Shown one piece after another: positions 26,360 to 37,159 of a stretch of 64,000 nucleotides of DNA. The first letter of the stretch is position 1; each line of letters opens with the position of its first letter. Made by a program: the position numbers and the translations under genes. Below the pieces are notes generated by a model that saw only the letters and a program-made list of their open reading frames with translations, made no database searches and was not told where the DNA came from. The DNA comes from Echinometra lucunter (taxonomy: Eukaryota > Echinodermata > Echinoidea > Camarodonta > Echinometridae): NCBI GenBank assembly GCA_029962745.1, contig CM057156.1, positions 34,651,370 through 34,715,369 of the forward strand, read 5' to 3'.

Positions 26360-26519
26360 CCAATAGAGGGTTTGAAAATGAATTTAGCGCCCCAATGAAA
26401 TTTGTAGCGATTGATTGACGGACGGTTGGCACTGTGAAGTGTGTTGCCCAATCAGAGCAATTTATATGTGGTTGAGGAAAGATGAAAAAAAGAAGAAAAT
26501 GGGCAGACAGGCAGCAGGC
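26360..26519 (+). promoter_or_regulatory. Candidate promoter and non-coding first exon
   Basis: Three CCAAT pentamers lie on the plus strand (26360, 26392 and 26448, the last as CCCAATCAGAG), in a patch less AT-rich than its surroundings. About 70 bases after the last one comes a strong splice-donor-like sequence, AGCAGGC|GTAAGTT (GT at 26520). This would fit a short untranslated exon of the downstream hnRNP K homologue. ATGs just before the donor give phase 0 or 2, which cannot join the phase-1 requirement of the exon at 34784, so any exon here would be 5' UTR. It is an inference from short motifs only. Confidence 0.3.
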
Positions 26520-27314
26520 GTAAGTTATTGATTGCGATGTGCTATCTTGAATGACAACGAACCCCTCCGTATTTGTTCAAGCAGACGAAAGGGGCTCTGC
26601 AAATGTGTTGATTGCTATTCACCACACGCACTACCCACAGTGAACAGGGCTTATTCCTCCCCACCAATGGATGTGGAGTGGAGAGTAGAAGCAATAAATA
26701 AGGTGGTGTTTTTAGAGAAGATTTTATGGAGACAACAATGATATTTGATATAAAGAAGGAAGAGCAACAGGACATTTCAATTGTAAATTGTGTTGTAATA
26801 TTGTGCAAAATATTATAGTGAAATATTTGAAATTAGACAAAATGGATAGGCTATATTTTTTAAAAGATGAGGACTGCACTATACTATATGCTTATAAAAA
26901 GAAGAGCATAGATGTTAGGTCTTATGAGACTTCCATATCTACTCTAGATCTAGTCTGTTCAGAGCCAGTTTTTGCTTGTTTTAATACACTGTCTTTTTAC
27001 CAACTTTCCTTTTGAAACTTCCTTCTATCAGTAGTAAGTGAATAGCCTACACTTAAATCTTTTCTGTTATCATTATCATAACCTGCACAAATTTCCCCTT
27101 TTTCAGATAAATAAGTTCATTTTCAAAACATCTGTTTGAAAAATATAAAGGGAGTCCTAATTAGTATAATGTAGCATAGTGTCTCAAGACTTCTATCTAG
27201 CATTCTTTGTCACCATGGACTATAAGAAGTTTCTACCTGTCACTAGCCATTGATATGTGTATTTTTGTAGCAAGTAAGCCAGGAAACCTCAAGAAGCCCC
27301 AAATGGGAAAAGAA

Positions 27315-27806
27315 TCATTGAAGCAACTACCCCTTCCACCTATCATTGAAGCAACTACCCCTTCCACCTATCATTGAAGCAACTACCCCTTCCACCTATC
27401 ATTGAAGCAACTACCCCTTCCACCTATCATTGAAGCAACTACCCCTTCCACCTATCATTGAAGCAACTACCCCTTCCACCTATCATTGAAGCAACTACCC
27501 CTTCCACCTATCATTGAAGCAACTACCCCTTCCACCTATCATTGAAGCAACTACCCCTTCCACCTATCATTGAAGCAACTACCTCTTCCACCTATCATTG
27601 AAGCAACTACCCCTTCCACCTATCATTGAAGCAACTACCCCTTCCACCTATCATTGAAGCAACTACCCCTTCCACCTATCATTGAAGCAACTACCCCTTC
27701 CACCTATCATTGAAGCAACTACCCCTTCCGCCTATCATTGAAGCAACTACCCCTTCCACCTATCATTGAAGCAACTACCCCTTCCGCCTATCATTGAAGC
27801 AACTAT
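27315..27806. repeat. 28-bp minisatellite, about 17 copies
   Basis: The 28-base unit (starts CATTGAAGCAACTACCCCTT, ends CCACCTAT) is repeated about 17 times in near-perfect register, followed by a partial unit. Rare variants are CCGCC for CCACC and CTACCTC for CTACCCC. The uniformity suggests recent expansion. The unit length is not a multiple of three and no long open frame persists. Confidence 0.97.
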
Positions 27807-27829
27807 ATACCCATTCCAGACAAGTGGAA

Positions 27830-29325
27830 GGAAATGAGCTACCATGCTTGCTTCTATCAAAGGCTTGTTTTATGCAGCAGAAAAAAACTGTCAACATTAC
27901 TCTTCAGTTGGATTGTTATTCAGTAGTGGTTTGACTTTTTTAAGATGGCGCATAGCTAGGCAGTTTGATGTATGTGAGAATGCAAGTTAGTGTACTACTC
28001 TCTAGAGTAGTTGACGGAAAGGGGTGTAGAAAGTATTGTATAGCAAATCAGTCTGCATGTAATTTCTCTTCCTTCATATCCGATGCTACTTATCATTTGA
28101 TGAATGATTAGGCTTTGAATACATTAGTCATACAGTCTCCCTGATCATGCCCAATAAAGTCCAAATCTTCTCATTAACTAATCAAACAGAAATGATTTGT
28201 TTCAACCAAGTATGAATGGAAGTTTTTTTAGAAAGTCAGCAATATTTATCTAAAATGCATTTTCCTAATGAAAAAGGGATGTCTTGTGAAAATAAATGAG
28301 TAAGTAGTGATCCCCATGAATTAAAAGGGTTTTACAATCAGAGTGTTTTTCAACATGTAATTGTGTGTTAATTGTGCAGGTAATAAATATGTTTTTTTTC
28401 TGTATTAAACTGCTTTAAGGAAACATTTTCCCAAATAAAATGAAATTGATAATGATAAAGCTAATTTTCATCAATTTCAAAACACTTATTATGGTTTTTA
28501 AGTTGACTCATAGGGGCTCCATTTTTTTTGGACTTCTTGTGTTGTAACATAGCATGTAACATAATGCTTGTATGGTAATATGAGTTGTGTTGTGTAGCAA
28601 GCCAGTGCTCACTGCATTCAGTTCTAAAGTAAACTGTGCAGGATCATGTCATAATGTAGGTATCTAGTTTCACTAGTTTCATGATAAGGACAAAAAACAG
28701 TCTCGTTCTCACTGAAACTTGTTAGGGTTTGTGATTCTTCCATGATTCTCTCTTTATTTCTATCTCTTTTTCTCATCCTTTCACTTTTTACTTCTTTCAT
28801 TTTCTTCCTACCTTTCCCTCCAGTGGCCCTTTCCTCTTGGTGTGTATGTGTGTGTGTGTATGCTTTCGATAGAATTAGAATGCAAATACAACGGGGGCGA
28901 CTGCGTTGCCTGCTTGTGGGCATGTTTTGTGTAGCAATTGCTTGAGCAGTCATATTATGGTGAAGAGTCAGCCAGTGGACACAAGTCAGGTTTGACGTTT
29001 ACTGGACAAATTATTGGGGCCTGGCAAGAGGGAGTGGGGATTGTTTCTAAGAAGATGTGTGTCCCTTGAAACCATCTTGGAGATTGCAGTTGTGGTGATG
29101 TTGTTACGGTGTGATTAATTTTTCTTTTTTGGGTCTGTTTCTTCATTGTTCTGATCTACATGCATATGCTTATGCAGTACTTGCTTCTTGATAAGTAAAA
29201 TGGGTGCATTTGTACTTAGGTACAAACTCTAATAATTCTAGGCCTATGGTTCTCTCAGTTACCTAATTCAAATTGTATATTTTATGGTGATAGCATGATT
29301 CATCCTATTTCAAGTTTGTATTAAC
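27830..29325. other. Non-coding stretch, no gene seen
   Basis: I see only a short (GT)n tract near 28840-28862. The open frames at 28624-28953 and 28742-28945 lie opposite each other and have no recognisable content. Confidence 0.4.
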
Positions 29326-29332
29326 TTGTATG

Positions 29333-30252
29333 GTCACAAAAGAGAGCGGCGACTGACTGATTTGCAGCCTGCTTGGGCGCCGTTGGAATTTAGGCATCGC
29401 CCAACGATTTTTGGAGAAGTCGAGCGGACTCTAAAGCTCAAGCAATGCCCGGGCGATGTCCTGTCGATTTCCTGTCAGTCGCCGGTCGATTTAGGTCAAA
29501 TCTTGGCAAAATCGCAGGATTTTCTCTGCGCGGCGTTTGGGCAGTGACCGAATGATGACCCACCGATTCCCGCGTGACCCACCTGCCACTGGCCGATTTT
29601 TAAGAAATTGCCTGGCGGCCAGCCGGTGATCGGCGGGGAATCTGCGAGTGTCCCGTGGGTGTACCGGCGACGGCCAATCGGTCTTCGCTAGGAATTTCTC
29701 ACGAATGACCTGGGTATATATGTGATTGCCCTTGGCCATGAACAACAACACTTTTGCTCTGCATCTGACAGGTCAACGAGGTCTGCGGTGCCGTTGATTC
29801 CACCTCAACCACCACGACAGTGAGATCGACAAGCCCATAGGCTGAGCAGCTCCTTATATATGGTTGGGCAGAGGATGTGGGTAATCAAGCAAGCACCGCC
29901 CAGATGCCAGTCTATTTTAAACCAGCCAACCGTTGACTGACCGCTCTCCTGGCGACGTACAGGCGGCAGCCACAGGTTTTCATCTAGCGCCTTCGATTTT
30001 TTACTTAAATTGCTCGACGGCGACCGCTCGATTAGGTTGGTCTCCTGGCGGTGACCGCCCGGGCACCGAGCGTATTTTGGGTTAGGGCTCGGCGCCGCCG
30101 AAATTTTAACTCCGCACTAAACTTCAGCATCAACTGAGCAATGCCCTGCATAACAGCAGTGCCCGGCCAGCCGCTGCTCGGTGCCCGGGCGAAATTGGCT
30201 GAAAACTCACCTGGCCGCAGAGCAGGCTGATTTTGGGCTTTGTGACCAAAGC
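29333..30252. mobile_element. GC-rich inverted-repeat element, probable non-autonomous transposon
   Basis: The base composition changes sharply to GC-rich for about 900 bases, with many CpG-containing words (CGGCGAC, GGCGGCC, CCGGGCG). The left edge reads TGGTCACAAA (from about 29333) followed by GCAGCCTGC, and the right edge read in reverse is TGGTCACAAA followed by CAGCCTGC, so a short terminal inverted repeat is visible. The right arm extends further outward (AAGGCTT before TGGTCACAAA in reverse), so the left arm may be truncated. The frames inside show no transposase motif. A CpG island is the alternative, but the matching ends favour a transposon. Confidence 0.55.
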
Positions 30253-33200
30253 CTTAGATGACGTAGAATTATATGTGCGTCCTATCCTGTACATGCCAAG
30301 AGACTACTTGTGCGTATGCGTTTATCATGTTCATCTGTTGCATGGAACATGGGACAGATCATAGTACAATTTTTGTGCGGATTTATGAAACTCATTACCA
30401 AACCCACGGCACATGTTTCAGTGACAATTGCTCCATGTCAGTGTAGTACACTAACTGAATACAACCCTGCACCAAATGCTATGCATATCCCTATTTCTAA
30501 TTTTAAGGTTGACCTTAAACCCTTTCGCATCCCTAACCCTAACAGTGTATCTTTGAAAAAAACCCTGGAGCAATTGTCACTGGAACACATAGTAAGTCAC
30601 TTTTACTGCCATGTGAATTGTCTTGCAGTTTTATAAGGTAACTTGTTATTTACTTTGATCTACATAGTTATATTTGAAATAAGCATTCATATGATATTCA
30701 CTAGTATCACGGTTTTTATCATTTAAATAGGAGATCAGCCCTCTTCAGCAATTTTGTCATATTGCTTGTGGAAACCTTTAGAAGTGATTTCTTAAAATGT
30801 GAAAATTTGTGATAGGAAGGATCTTTGTACAGCCAAAGATTTACTTGTTTCTAAATCATGTTTTTAAAAAATCAGTTTGTAATGTGCATGGTCATTTTAT
30901 GTTGCTATCATATGACACGTCTTTTGTACACACACGTCTAGTTTTCTGAATATATGACAAGTAATATAGCATGTGCTGTACGAAATTTGCTAATTACCAG
31001 GTACAGCAGGTTTATGTATTAAAGATGAGAAGAGTTCCCCTGTGATATCTGTACATGCTATACACATTGGGCCTATCCTTATTGTAATGATCAGAAAGCT
31101 ATAACTAGAGCAATCTTGCTTCATTATTTATTTAGCAGCAGTCCTTTCATATGGCACATAGCATGTATGACTCACCTACCATTACCCACAAACCATCTTT
31201 CTCTGTGGTTCTTCACATCTTGGTTTCTCCTTCCTTCTCCTTCTCATCTGTCTCCTCCTCTGCCTCCTCCTTGATACACCTAAAATGCTACACTACTATG
31301 AATGTGACCTCATTTTGCAGGATTTAAAAGGAGAGAAAAGAAAATATTTGCATAAAAAATCATCATGGCATTTTCTCTTTTTCTATCAGTTAATATATCA
31401 GCTTTGTTTGATTCAGTCTTGCTCATCCGCACAAGGTGGAGACTGAACATGGTGAAAATGTGGTAAACACCAATAGTGTTGTTATACTCACCCTTGAATC
31501 CTTTAGATCTGCCTAAGAAGATCTGAGAACAAACATAAAAATACATGAAAGAAGTAGTTTGTCTACTGTATGATGATCGATTCTTAACTTTGCTTGAATA
31601 TGATTGGAATTTGAAGATTTGAGATGGAGACAGGAAGGCAACCATCTGGATGCTGTTAAAAAAGCCCATGCGATGAAGAGGTGGAGTATAAATGGGGGCG
31701 GAAGCAGGCATTGACAGGGACAGGTGGTGGAGAAGAGATTGGAGTCTAGAGGGTGTGAGAGGTGAAGCTGTCTCCTTCACACCATAACACAGTCAGTTAG
31801 AAGGCTTTCTCTCACGTCTTTTACTGGCAGCTGAGTGAGTGCATACTCAATAGAAACAGAGCAGAAAAGCTGGGTGGAAACTGCCACTTAGTCAGTAGGA
31901 ATGATAGACTTTACCAGGATGAGGCAATGTTTATTCCAAGAGTTGCCTGAGATGGGTAGAAAGGTTTGCATGATATACTGAGATTTATTTGATACATTGA
32001 GGAATAAAATATATTTCTCAAACATGTGATGTCTTCAAACAGCATTCTGATAATCCAAATATTGATTAACAGTTGATTTAGTAAAATGCACATTAATTCA
32101 ATAATTCTAAAGGATTGTTGAAATACCAATTACAGAAATATGAGGGTAAACAATTAAACCCTGCTAGAAATATTCATAGTGCGGTATAATCCTTTTTTTG
32201 TGAATGCTGGTTATGTTGAAGTGATCAGACCTTAGATAAAGGATTTAATAATGATACCATTTATAGCCTATTATCCCAGCTGCAGAGGTTTTCATTGAAG
32301 GATGTGAGAATTGCAGGTGTTTTTCATTATACACCCCCATTGACAGTGATTTATGAGGGAATTTCTACCTTTCTGTCTCTGTTTTTTAGTCTAGTCTTCT
32401 TCCTTTCCTGCTTATCCATTATCACTGTTAAGTTCTTAGTAATGGATGGATTCACCTGTCTCGGTTCAGTCACTAGAGAACCAGCCTCAAGCTTTGTATG
32501 GCATACTGGTAGTCTTGAGAATATGTCAAGATAAGCCTAATGGTTGTACGCATGTAGACCATGGAGCGTTCTTCTATCTGAGCTGCATAATTCACCTCTT
32601 TGCCATGTATACATACTGACTTTTTGATTTATACATTGACTCCTAGTGTCCTACATTGCACAAGGCTTAGAAATAAAGAAGCCATTATCTAGAGATAGAA
32701 TTAACTGTATAGAAATTACACAGATGTTGTTATCATTTAAATTTGAAATGCATAGTCTTTGCTTTCCTGAATAAGAGAATAAGGTTGAGGCAATAATAAG
32801 TCATTTTTTTTTTTTTGCAATGTACAGAGTATAAGATTCATTCCCATTGCAGCTAATGTACAATCCATTTTATCTTATGAATACTGTATAAGATCTTATT
32901 TTCTTAAGGGTTTTATTTGTTATTGTAATTTAAGAACATGTTTAACCACTTCATGACGGCATTGTTAGGCCCTCCCCTCAATTACTTGTACGAGATTGAT
33001 TCAACGAAGTGCAAAAGCTCCATTGTTCCATTGTTCCGTTGTTCCGTTGTTCCATTGTTTTGTGCTTGCGAGCGGCTTGATTACCCAAGCGTGTCCGGGC
33101 ATGCGCTGCTCCAAGTAGTTTCAGTGCACTTACAATAAATGTAAGTAGTACGGGGGTCTACGAAACTGAAAATCTGTATACTCTTCACTGATCCTGTATG

Positions 33201-33950
33201 AGCCCACCATATGCCAATCTTGTTGATTGAAAGAATAATGGGTTTGTTTCATATGCTTTTTTAAAAAAAAAACTGAAATGTAGTTACAGGTAACTTCTTG
33301 GAATGTGTAGTTGTTTTTATAACCTTTCTAATTCTAATGATACTACACAAATTAAACAAAAATTATTCAAAAAGGCTATTTAAAGCATTGAAATGGATCA
33401 TAGTCACTGTTCTTTGGACCGATTATATGCATCCCCCATATGAATGAGTTTTACGGAGCCGTGTATATTCGGCTCCTGTTGGCAAAAGCTTAAATGAACT
33501 GGTCATTTATATGTAAAAAGATGAATTATATTCAGTAGTCTGGGTTGATTAGGAAAACAATGTCCATGTAAACCGGGAAAATATCTGTAAGAAGAAAATA
33601 TGGAATTAATTGTATTAAAGTAAGTTTTAACTTGAAACTGTAGCTGACAATCTACAGAATGTATTTGAACTGGGAAATTATCAAAGAGATATGTCAACCT
33701 AAAATATTGATGTCAGAAACAGAATCTATTATCACTTATGTACATATATAAGTCCTTCAGTGATTAAAACAATTGGTTAAATTAACCCATAGTATGGTTG
33801 TTTCTTTTACCAGTGCCGGACTGCTAAGAAAACTCATGTACATATATGCTTGTTGGTAAGCAGTCAGGGAACTGATAGATTGAAGTCATCTCTGAGGGAC
33901 TAAGTGATGATAATTAATGCCTTACCTAAATGTACTAGTATATCTACATA
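30253..33950. other. Non-coding stretch, no exon supported
   Basis: The open frame at 30310-30636 is followed by no usable donor of the needed phase. Small features are a TATAAAT with nearby GGGGGCGG at 31687-31701, a 10-bp tandem repeat (CCATTGTTCC/CCGTTGTTCC) near 33020-33060, and a short perfect hairpin GGAGCCG..CGGCTCC near 33455-33477. None is enough to call a gene. Confidence 0.4.
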
Positions 33951-34181
33951 CAATATCCAACAAAAGTGAGTACACCCTTGAGGGTGTGCTTAACTTTTGT
34001 TGCCACAAATTTAGACAAAATCCTTCAGTATTACATTATTGTTATGGAAGAGATAATTCCTATCAATACACCAGTCACAGAATTTTGTTCTTCTCTGTCA
34101 TAGTTGTAATACATTTATGTAAGAATTTACATTTGAATTTTAACATTTTGTAAAGGGTGTACTCACTTCTCTTGGATACTG
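33951..34181. mobile_element. Tc1/mariner-type MITE with TA target duplication
   Basis: The left end CAATATCCAACAAAAGTGAG and the reverse complement of the right end CAGTATCCAAGAGAAGTGAG are followed on both sides by TACACCC, giving a terminal inverted repeat of about 29 bases with a few mismatches. The element is flanked by TA on both sides (33949-33950 and 34182-34183), the hallmark target of the Tc1/mariner superfamily. At 231 bases it has no transposase. It lies about 600 bases upstream of the first recognised hnRNP K coding exon. Confidence 0.85.
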
Positions 34182-34783
34182 TATAGTTTTGAACCGGGAA
34201 ACTCCCAATTACAAGAATGCAATTCAACTGTTCAGCCATCTTGCCTTCTGGTAGCAGAATTACTTGAGCACTACTGAAGTAAAGCTAATGGAGAGATATA
34301 TTGCTTTGTCTTAAGCCAATGTTTGCTTTGTCATCACTCTATAAACATCACCAGTTTTTAATAATAGCTGGATTTGTCAGCCTTTTTCCCTTTCCCATTT
34401 TCCATTATCATCTCTTTCTCTCATATTCAGGCATCTATTACCCAGGTTCCTTAATTAGACGTTTGACTTCCATTTTGTTGCCGTCTTCCATATTGGAATG
34501 TTTGCACTATGATTTTGCTTTTCTCGTTGCTCATGTCCTCTAGTCACTGATGACTTGATGGCAAACAGAGTTTTATGCATTGTGTGCCATTTGTCATATT
34601 CTTAGTCAAATTTATATGGTTACATAGCAATCACACTTACAATGCATCAAATGGCAACATATTTGAAAATCGCATGATATAAGGGAATTTTTTAAAAGAT
34701 ATTGCTATTTCATTACTTTGATGTTTAAAATTAGTTTTTCATTAATTTATCTTTCTTTGTATTTTTTTTTCTTGGTTTGCTAG

Positions 34784-34887
34784 GTGGCAAGAGATCTGCT
34801 GAAGAAAATGCCACAGCCAATCAGAATAACAAGCGCCCTCGTGGTGATGGAACTAAGGTTTCCTTTCGTCTCTTGATCCCAAGCAGT
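34784..34887 (+). CDS. HNRNPK: hnRNP K homologue, coding exon A (basic N-terminal segment and start of KH1)
   Basis: The acceptor TTTGCTAG and donor AGT|GTAAGT bound a 104-nt exon. Its first two bases complete a codon from the missing upstream exon, and 34 codons follow (from GKRSAEENATANQNNKRPRG). This matches the GKRPAED..KRSRN stretch of vertebrate hnRNP K, which begins at the same exon boundary and contains the basic bipartite nuclear-localisation region (here NKRPRG). The exon ends with VSFRLLIPSS, the first beta strand of KH1. No ATG lies in it, so the initiator must be in an upstream exon that I could not find. Family identity rests on the assembled protein. Confidence 0.93.
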
Positions 34888-35200
34888 GTAAGTTCTTTTT
34901 ATTCCTCTATAATTTATTCTCCTCATAGAAAGAATTGATTGAGAACAGACTCAATTTGAATGTTGTTTATTATGTCTTTATTACAGTTCATGTGCGAAGA
35001 CCTACATGTAAAACCAGGCCCAGCAACCCATTGGGTTAGCCGGCAGGTCATGATATGAACAATATACAATGATAGAATATAATCACGACAATACACAATA
35101 ATACATGATATAACAATATATAACGGCAATATCATGAAAAAGGCCCCACCTCCTTTTTTCTAAAATTTGAATTTGACTTAACCTGCTGATTCTCTAAGTC

Positions 35201-35356
35201 CCATAGGTTTAATACAGGGCTGGCCAAACTGATCCCAGTAGGCAAAGGTTTACCCTAATCATTACCTCTTTATTTGTTCCATAGGTTTAGTACAGGGCTG
35301 GCCAAACTGATCCCAGTAGGCAAAGGTTACCCTAATCATTACTTCTTTATATGTAT
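35201..35356. repeat. 79-bp tandem duplication in intron
   Basis: The segment starting CCATAGGTTTAATACAGGGC is present twice back to back (about 35201-35279 and 35280-35356), differing by a few bases, just downstream of exon A. Confidence 0.85.
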
Positions 35357-36049
35357 CATCGTTCTCCCATCATACAATCAACTTAACAAGTTGCTTCAGT
35401 GATTTATGATGTTTTTGTTTCAAGTGTATGCTTGTTGGAATATGTTTTTTCCTTCAAAAAGGCTTCTCTTTCCCACCCTTCCCTATATATTTGAACAGAC
35501 TTCACTCTAATATTTCTGTTCTAGAGTAGAAGAAAGAGCTGTGTTCATATTGAATACAATTTAGTTTTCCCTGAATGTGGCCTTGAGGAAAGTACATGTG
35601 CCTATGTTCTACATCCGTGGGTGTGAGATTTATATGCTGTCTCTGAGAAAACAAAATGATTCCATCACTTACTATGCATCATCACCAACCATCTTCTTTG
35701 ACTAGCATCCAAATTTCTCTTACATTTTACTCCTGCATCCCTCCTCTTCCATGTAGCAGTGGTATAAACCTTACAAACATTCCTTCCTATTATATTTCTT
35801 TTTGCCTTTGTGTGTTTCAATATGCTTTTTCATGTGTGGACTAATGTTTGTCAGAGGCATCTTGTCTGCTGAATTTCATTATGTTGTAAAGCTGGTGCAA
35901 GTGGATGTTATCATTTTCCCTGTACAAGTCATTTGTAATTAAATCTGATGGAGAAATATATCATTTTTTTCACTCTCTACCTCCTCTATTTTTCTTTTCC
36001 CCTCCCCACTTTCTTGCTATCTTACTGTTTCCTCTTGAAAGCATCTTGT

Positions 36050-37152
36050 TAATTCCTCCCTTGAATGCATGTTGTTTTTTTTCTCTCTCTCAATGCATGT
36101 TGGTTTTTTTTCTCTCTTGATGCATGTTGTTTTTTCCTCTCTGAATGCAAATGGATTATTCTTCTCTGAATGCATGTTGTTTATTCCTCTCTGAATGCAT
36201 GTTGTTTATATCTCTGAATGCATGTTGTTTTTTCCTCTCTGAATGTATGTTGTTTTTTTTCCTCTCTGAATGCATGTTGTTTTTTTCCTCTCTGAATGCA
36301 TGTTGTTTATTCCTCTCTGAATGCATGTTGTTTTTTCCTCTATGAATGCAAATTGATTATTCTTCTCTGAATGCATGTTGTTTTTCCTCCCTGAATGCAT
36401 GTTGTTTATTTCTCTCTGAATGCATGCTGTTTATTCCTCTCTGAATATATGTTGTTTTTTCCTCTCTGAATGCATGTTGTTTATTCCTCTCTGAATGCAT
36501 GTTGTTTATTCCTGTCTGAATATATGTTGTTTTTTCCTCTCTGAATGCATGTTGTTTATTCCTCTCTGAATGCATGTTGTTTATTCCTGTCTGAATATAT
36601 GTTGTTTTTTTCTCCCTGAATGCATGTTGTTTATTCCTCTCTGAATGCATGTTGTTTATTCCTCTCTGAATATATGTTGTTTTTTCCTCTCTGAATACAT
36701 GTTGTTTATTCCTCTCTGAATGCATGTTGTTTATTCCTCTCTGAATGCATGTTGTTTTTTCCTCTCTGAATGCAAATTGATTATTCTTCTCTGAATGCAT
36801 GTTGTTTTTCCTCCCTGAATGCATGTTGTTTATTCCTCTCTGAATGCATGTTGTTTTTTCCTCTCTGAATATATGTTGTTTTTCCTCTCTGAATGCATGT
36901 TGTTTATTCCTCTCTGAATGCATGTTGTTTATTCCTCTCTGAATGCATGTTGTTTATTCCTCTCTGAATGCATGTTGTTTATTCCTCTCTGAATGCATGT
37001 TGTTTATTCCTCTCTGAATGCATGTTGTTTATTCCTCTCTGAATATATGTTGTTTATTCCTCTCTGAATGCATGTTGTTTATTCCTCTCTGAATATATGT
37101 TGTTTTTTCCTTCTCTGAATGCATGTTGTTTATTCCTCTCTGAATGCATGTT
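36050..37152. repeat. 25-bp minisatellite, over 40 copies
   Basis: The 25-base unit (TGAATGCATGTTGTTTATTC + CTCTC) repeats over about 1.1 kb. Alternating variants (ATATATG for ATGCATG, TTTTTT for TTTATT, GCAAATTGATTATTC) form recognisable higher-order groups that themselves recur. Because 25 is one more than a multiple of three, the reverse strand stays open for up to 188 codons as a periodic 25-residue peptide. I treat that as an artefact and not as a gene. Confidence 0.97.
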
Positions 37153-37159
37153 TTCAATT

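Noticed and set aside
26080..26451. A 123-codon minus-strand frame with a Lys/Glu-rich middle
   Set aside because: It has no recognisable family, the second half is AT-rich and includes a poly-Gly stretch from a C run, and there is no splice support. It is kept only as a side remark on the promoter candidate.
33840..33853. ATGCTTGTTG|GTAAGC as the missing first coding exon
   Set aside because: The phase fits exon A, but it would code only Met-Leu-Val before the split codon, with an upstream stop close by and no promoter evidence.
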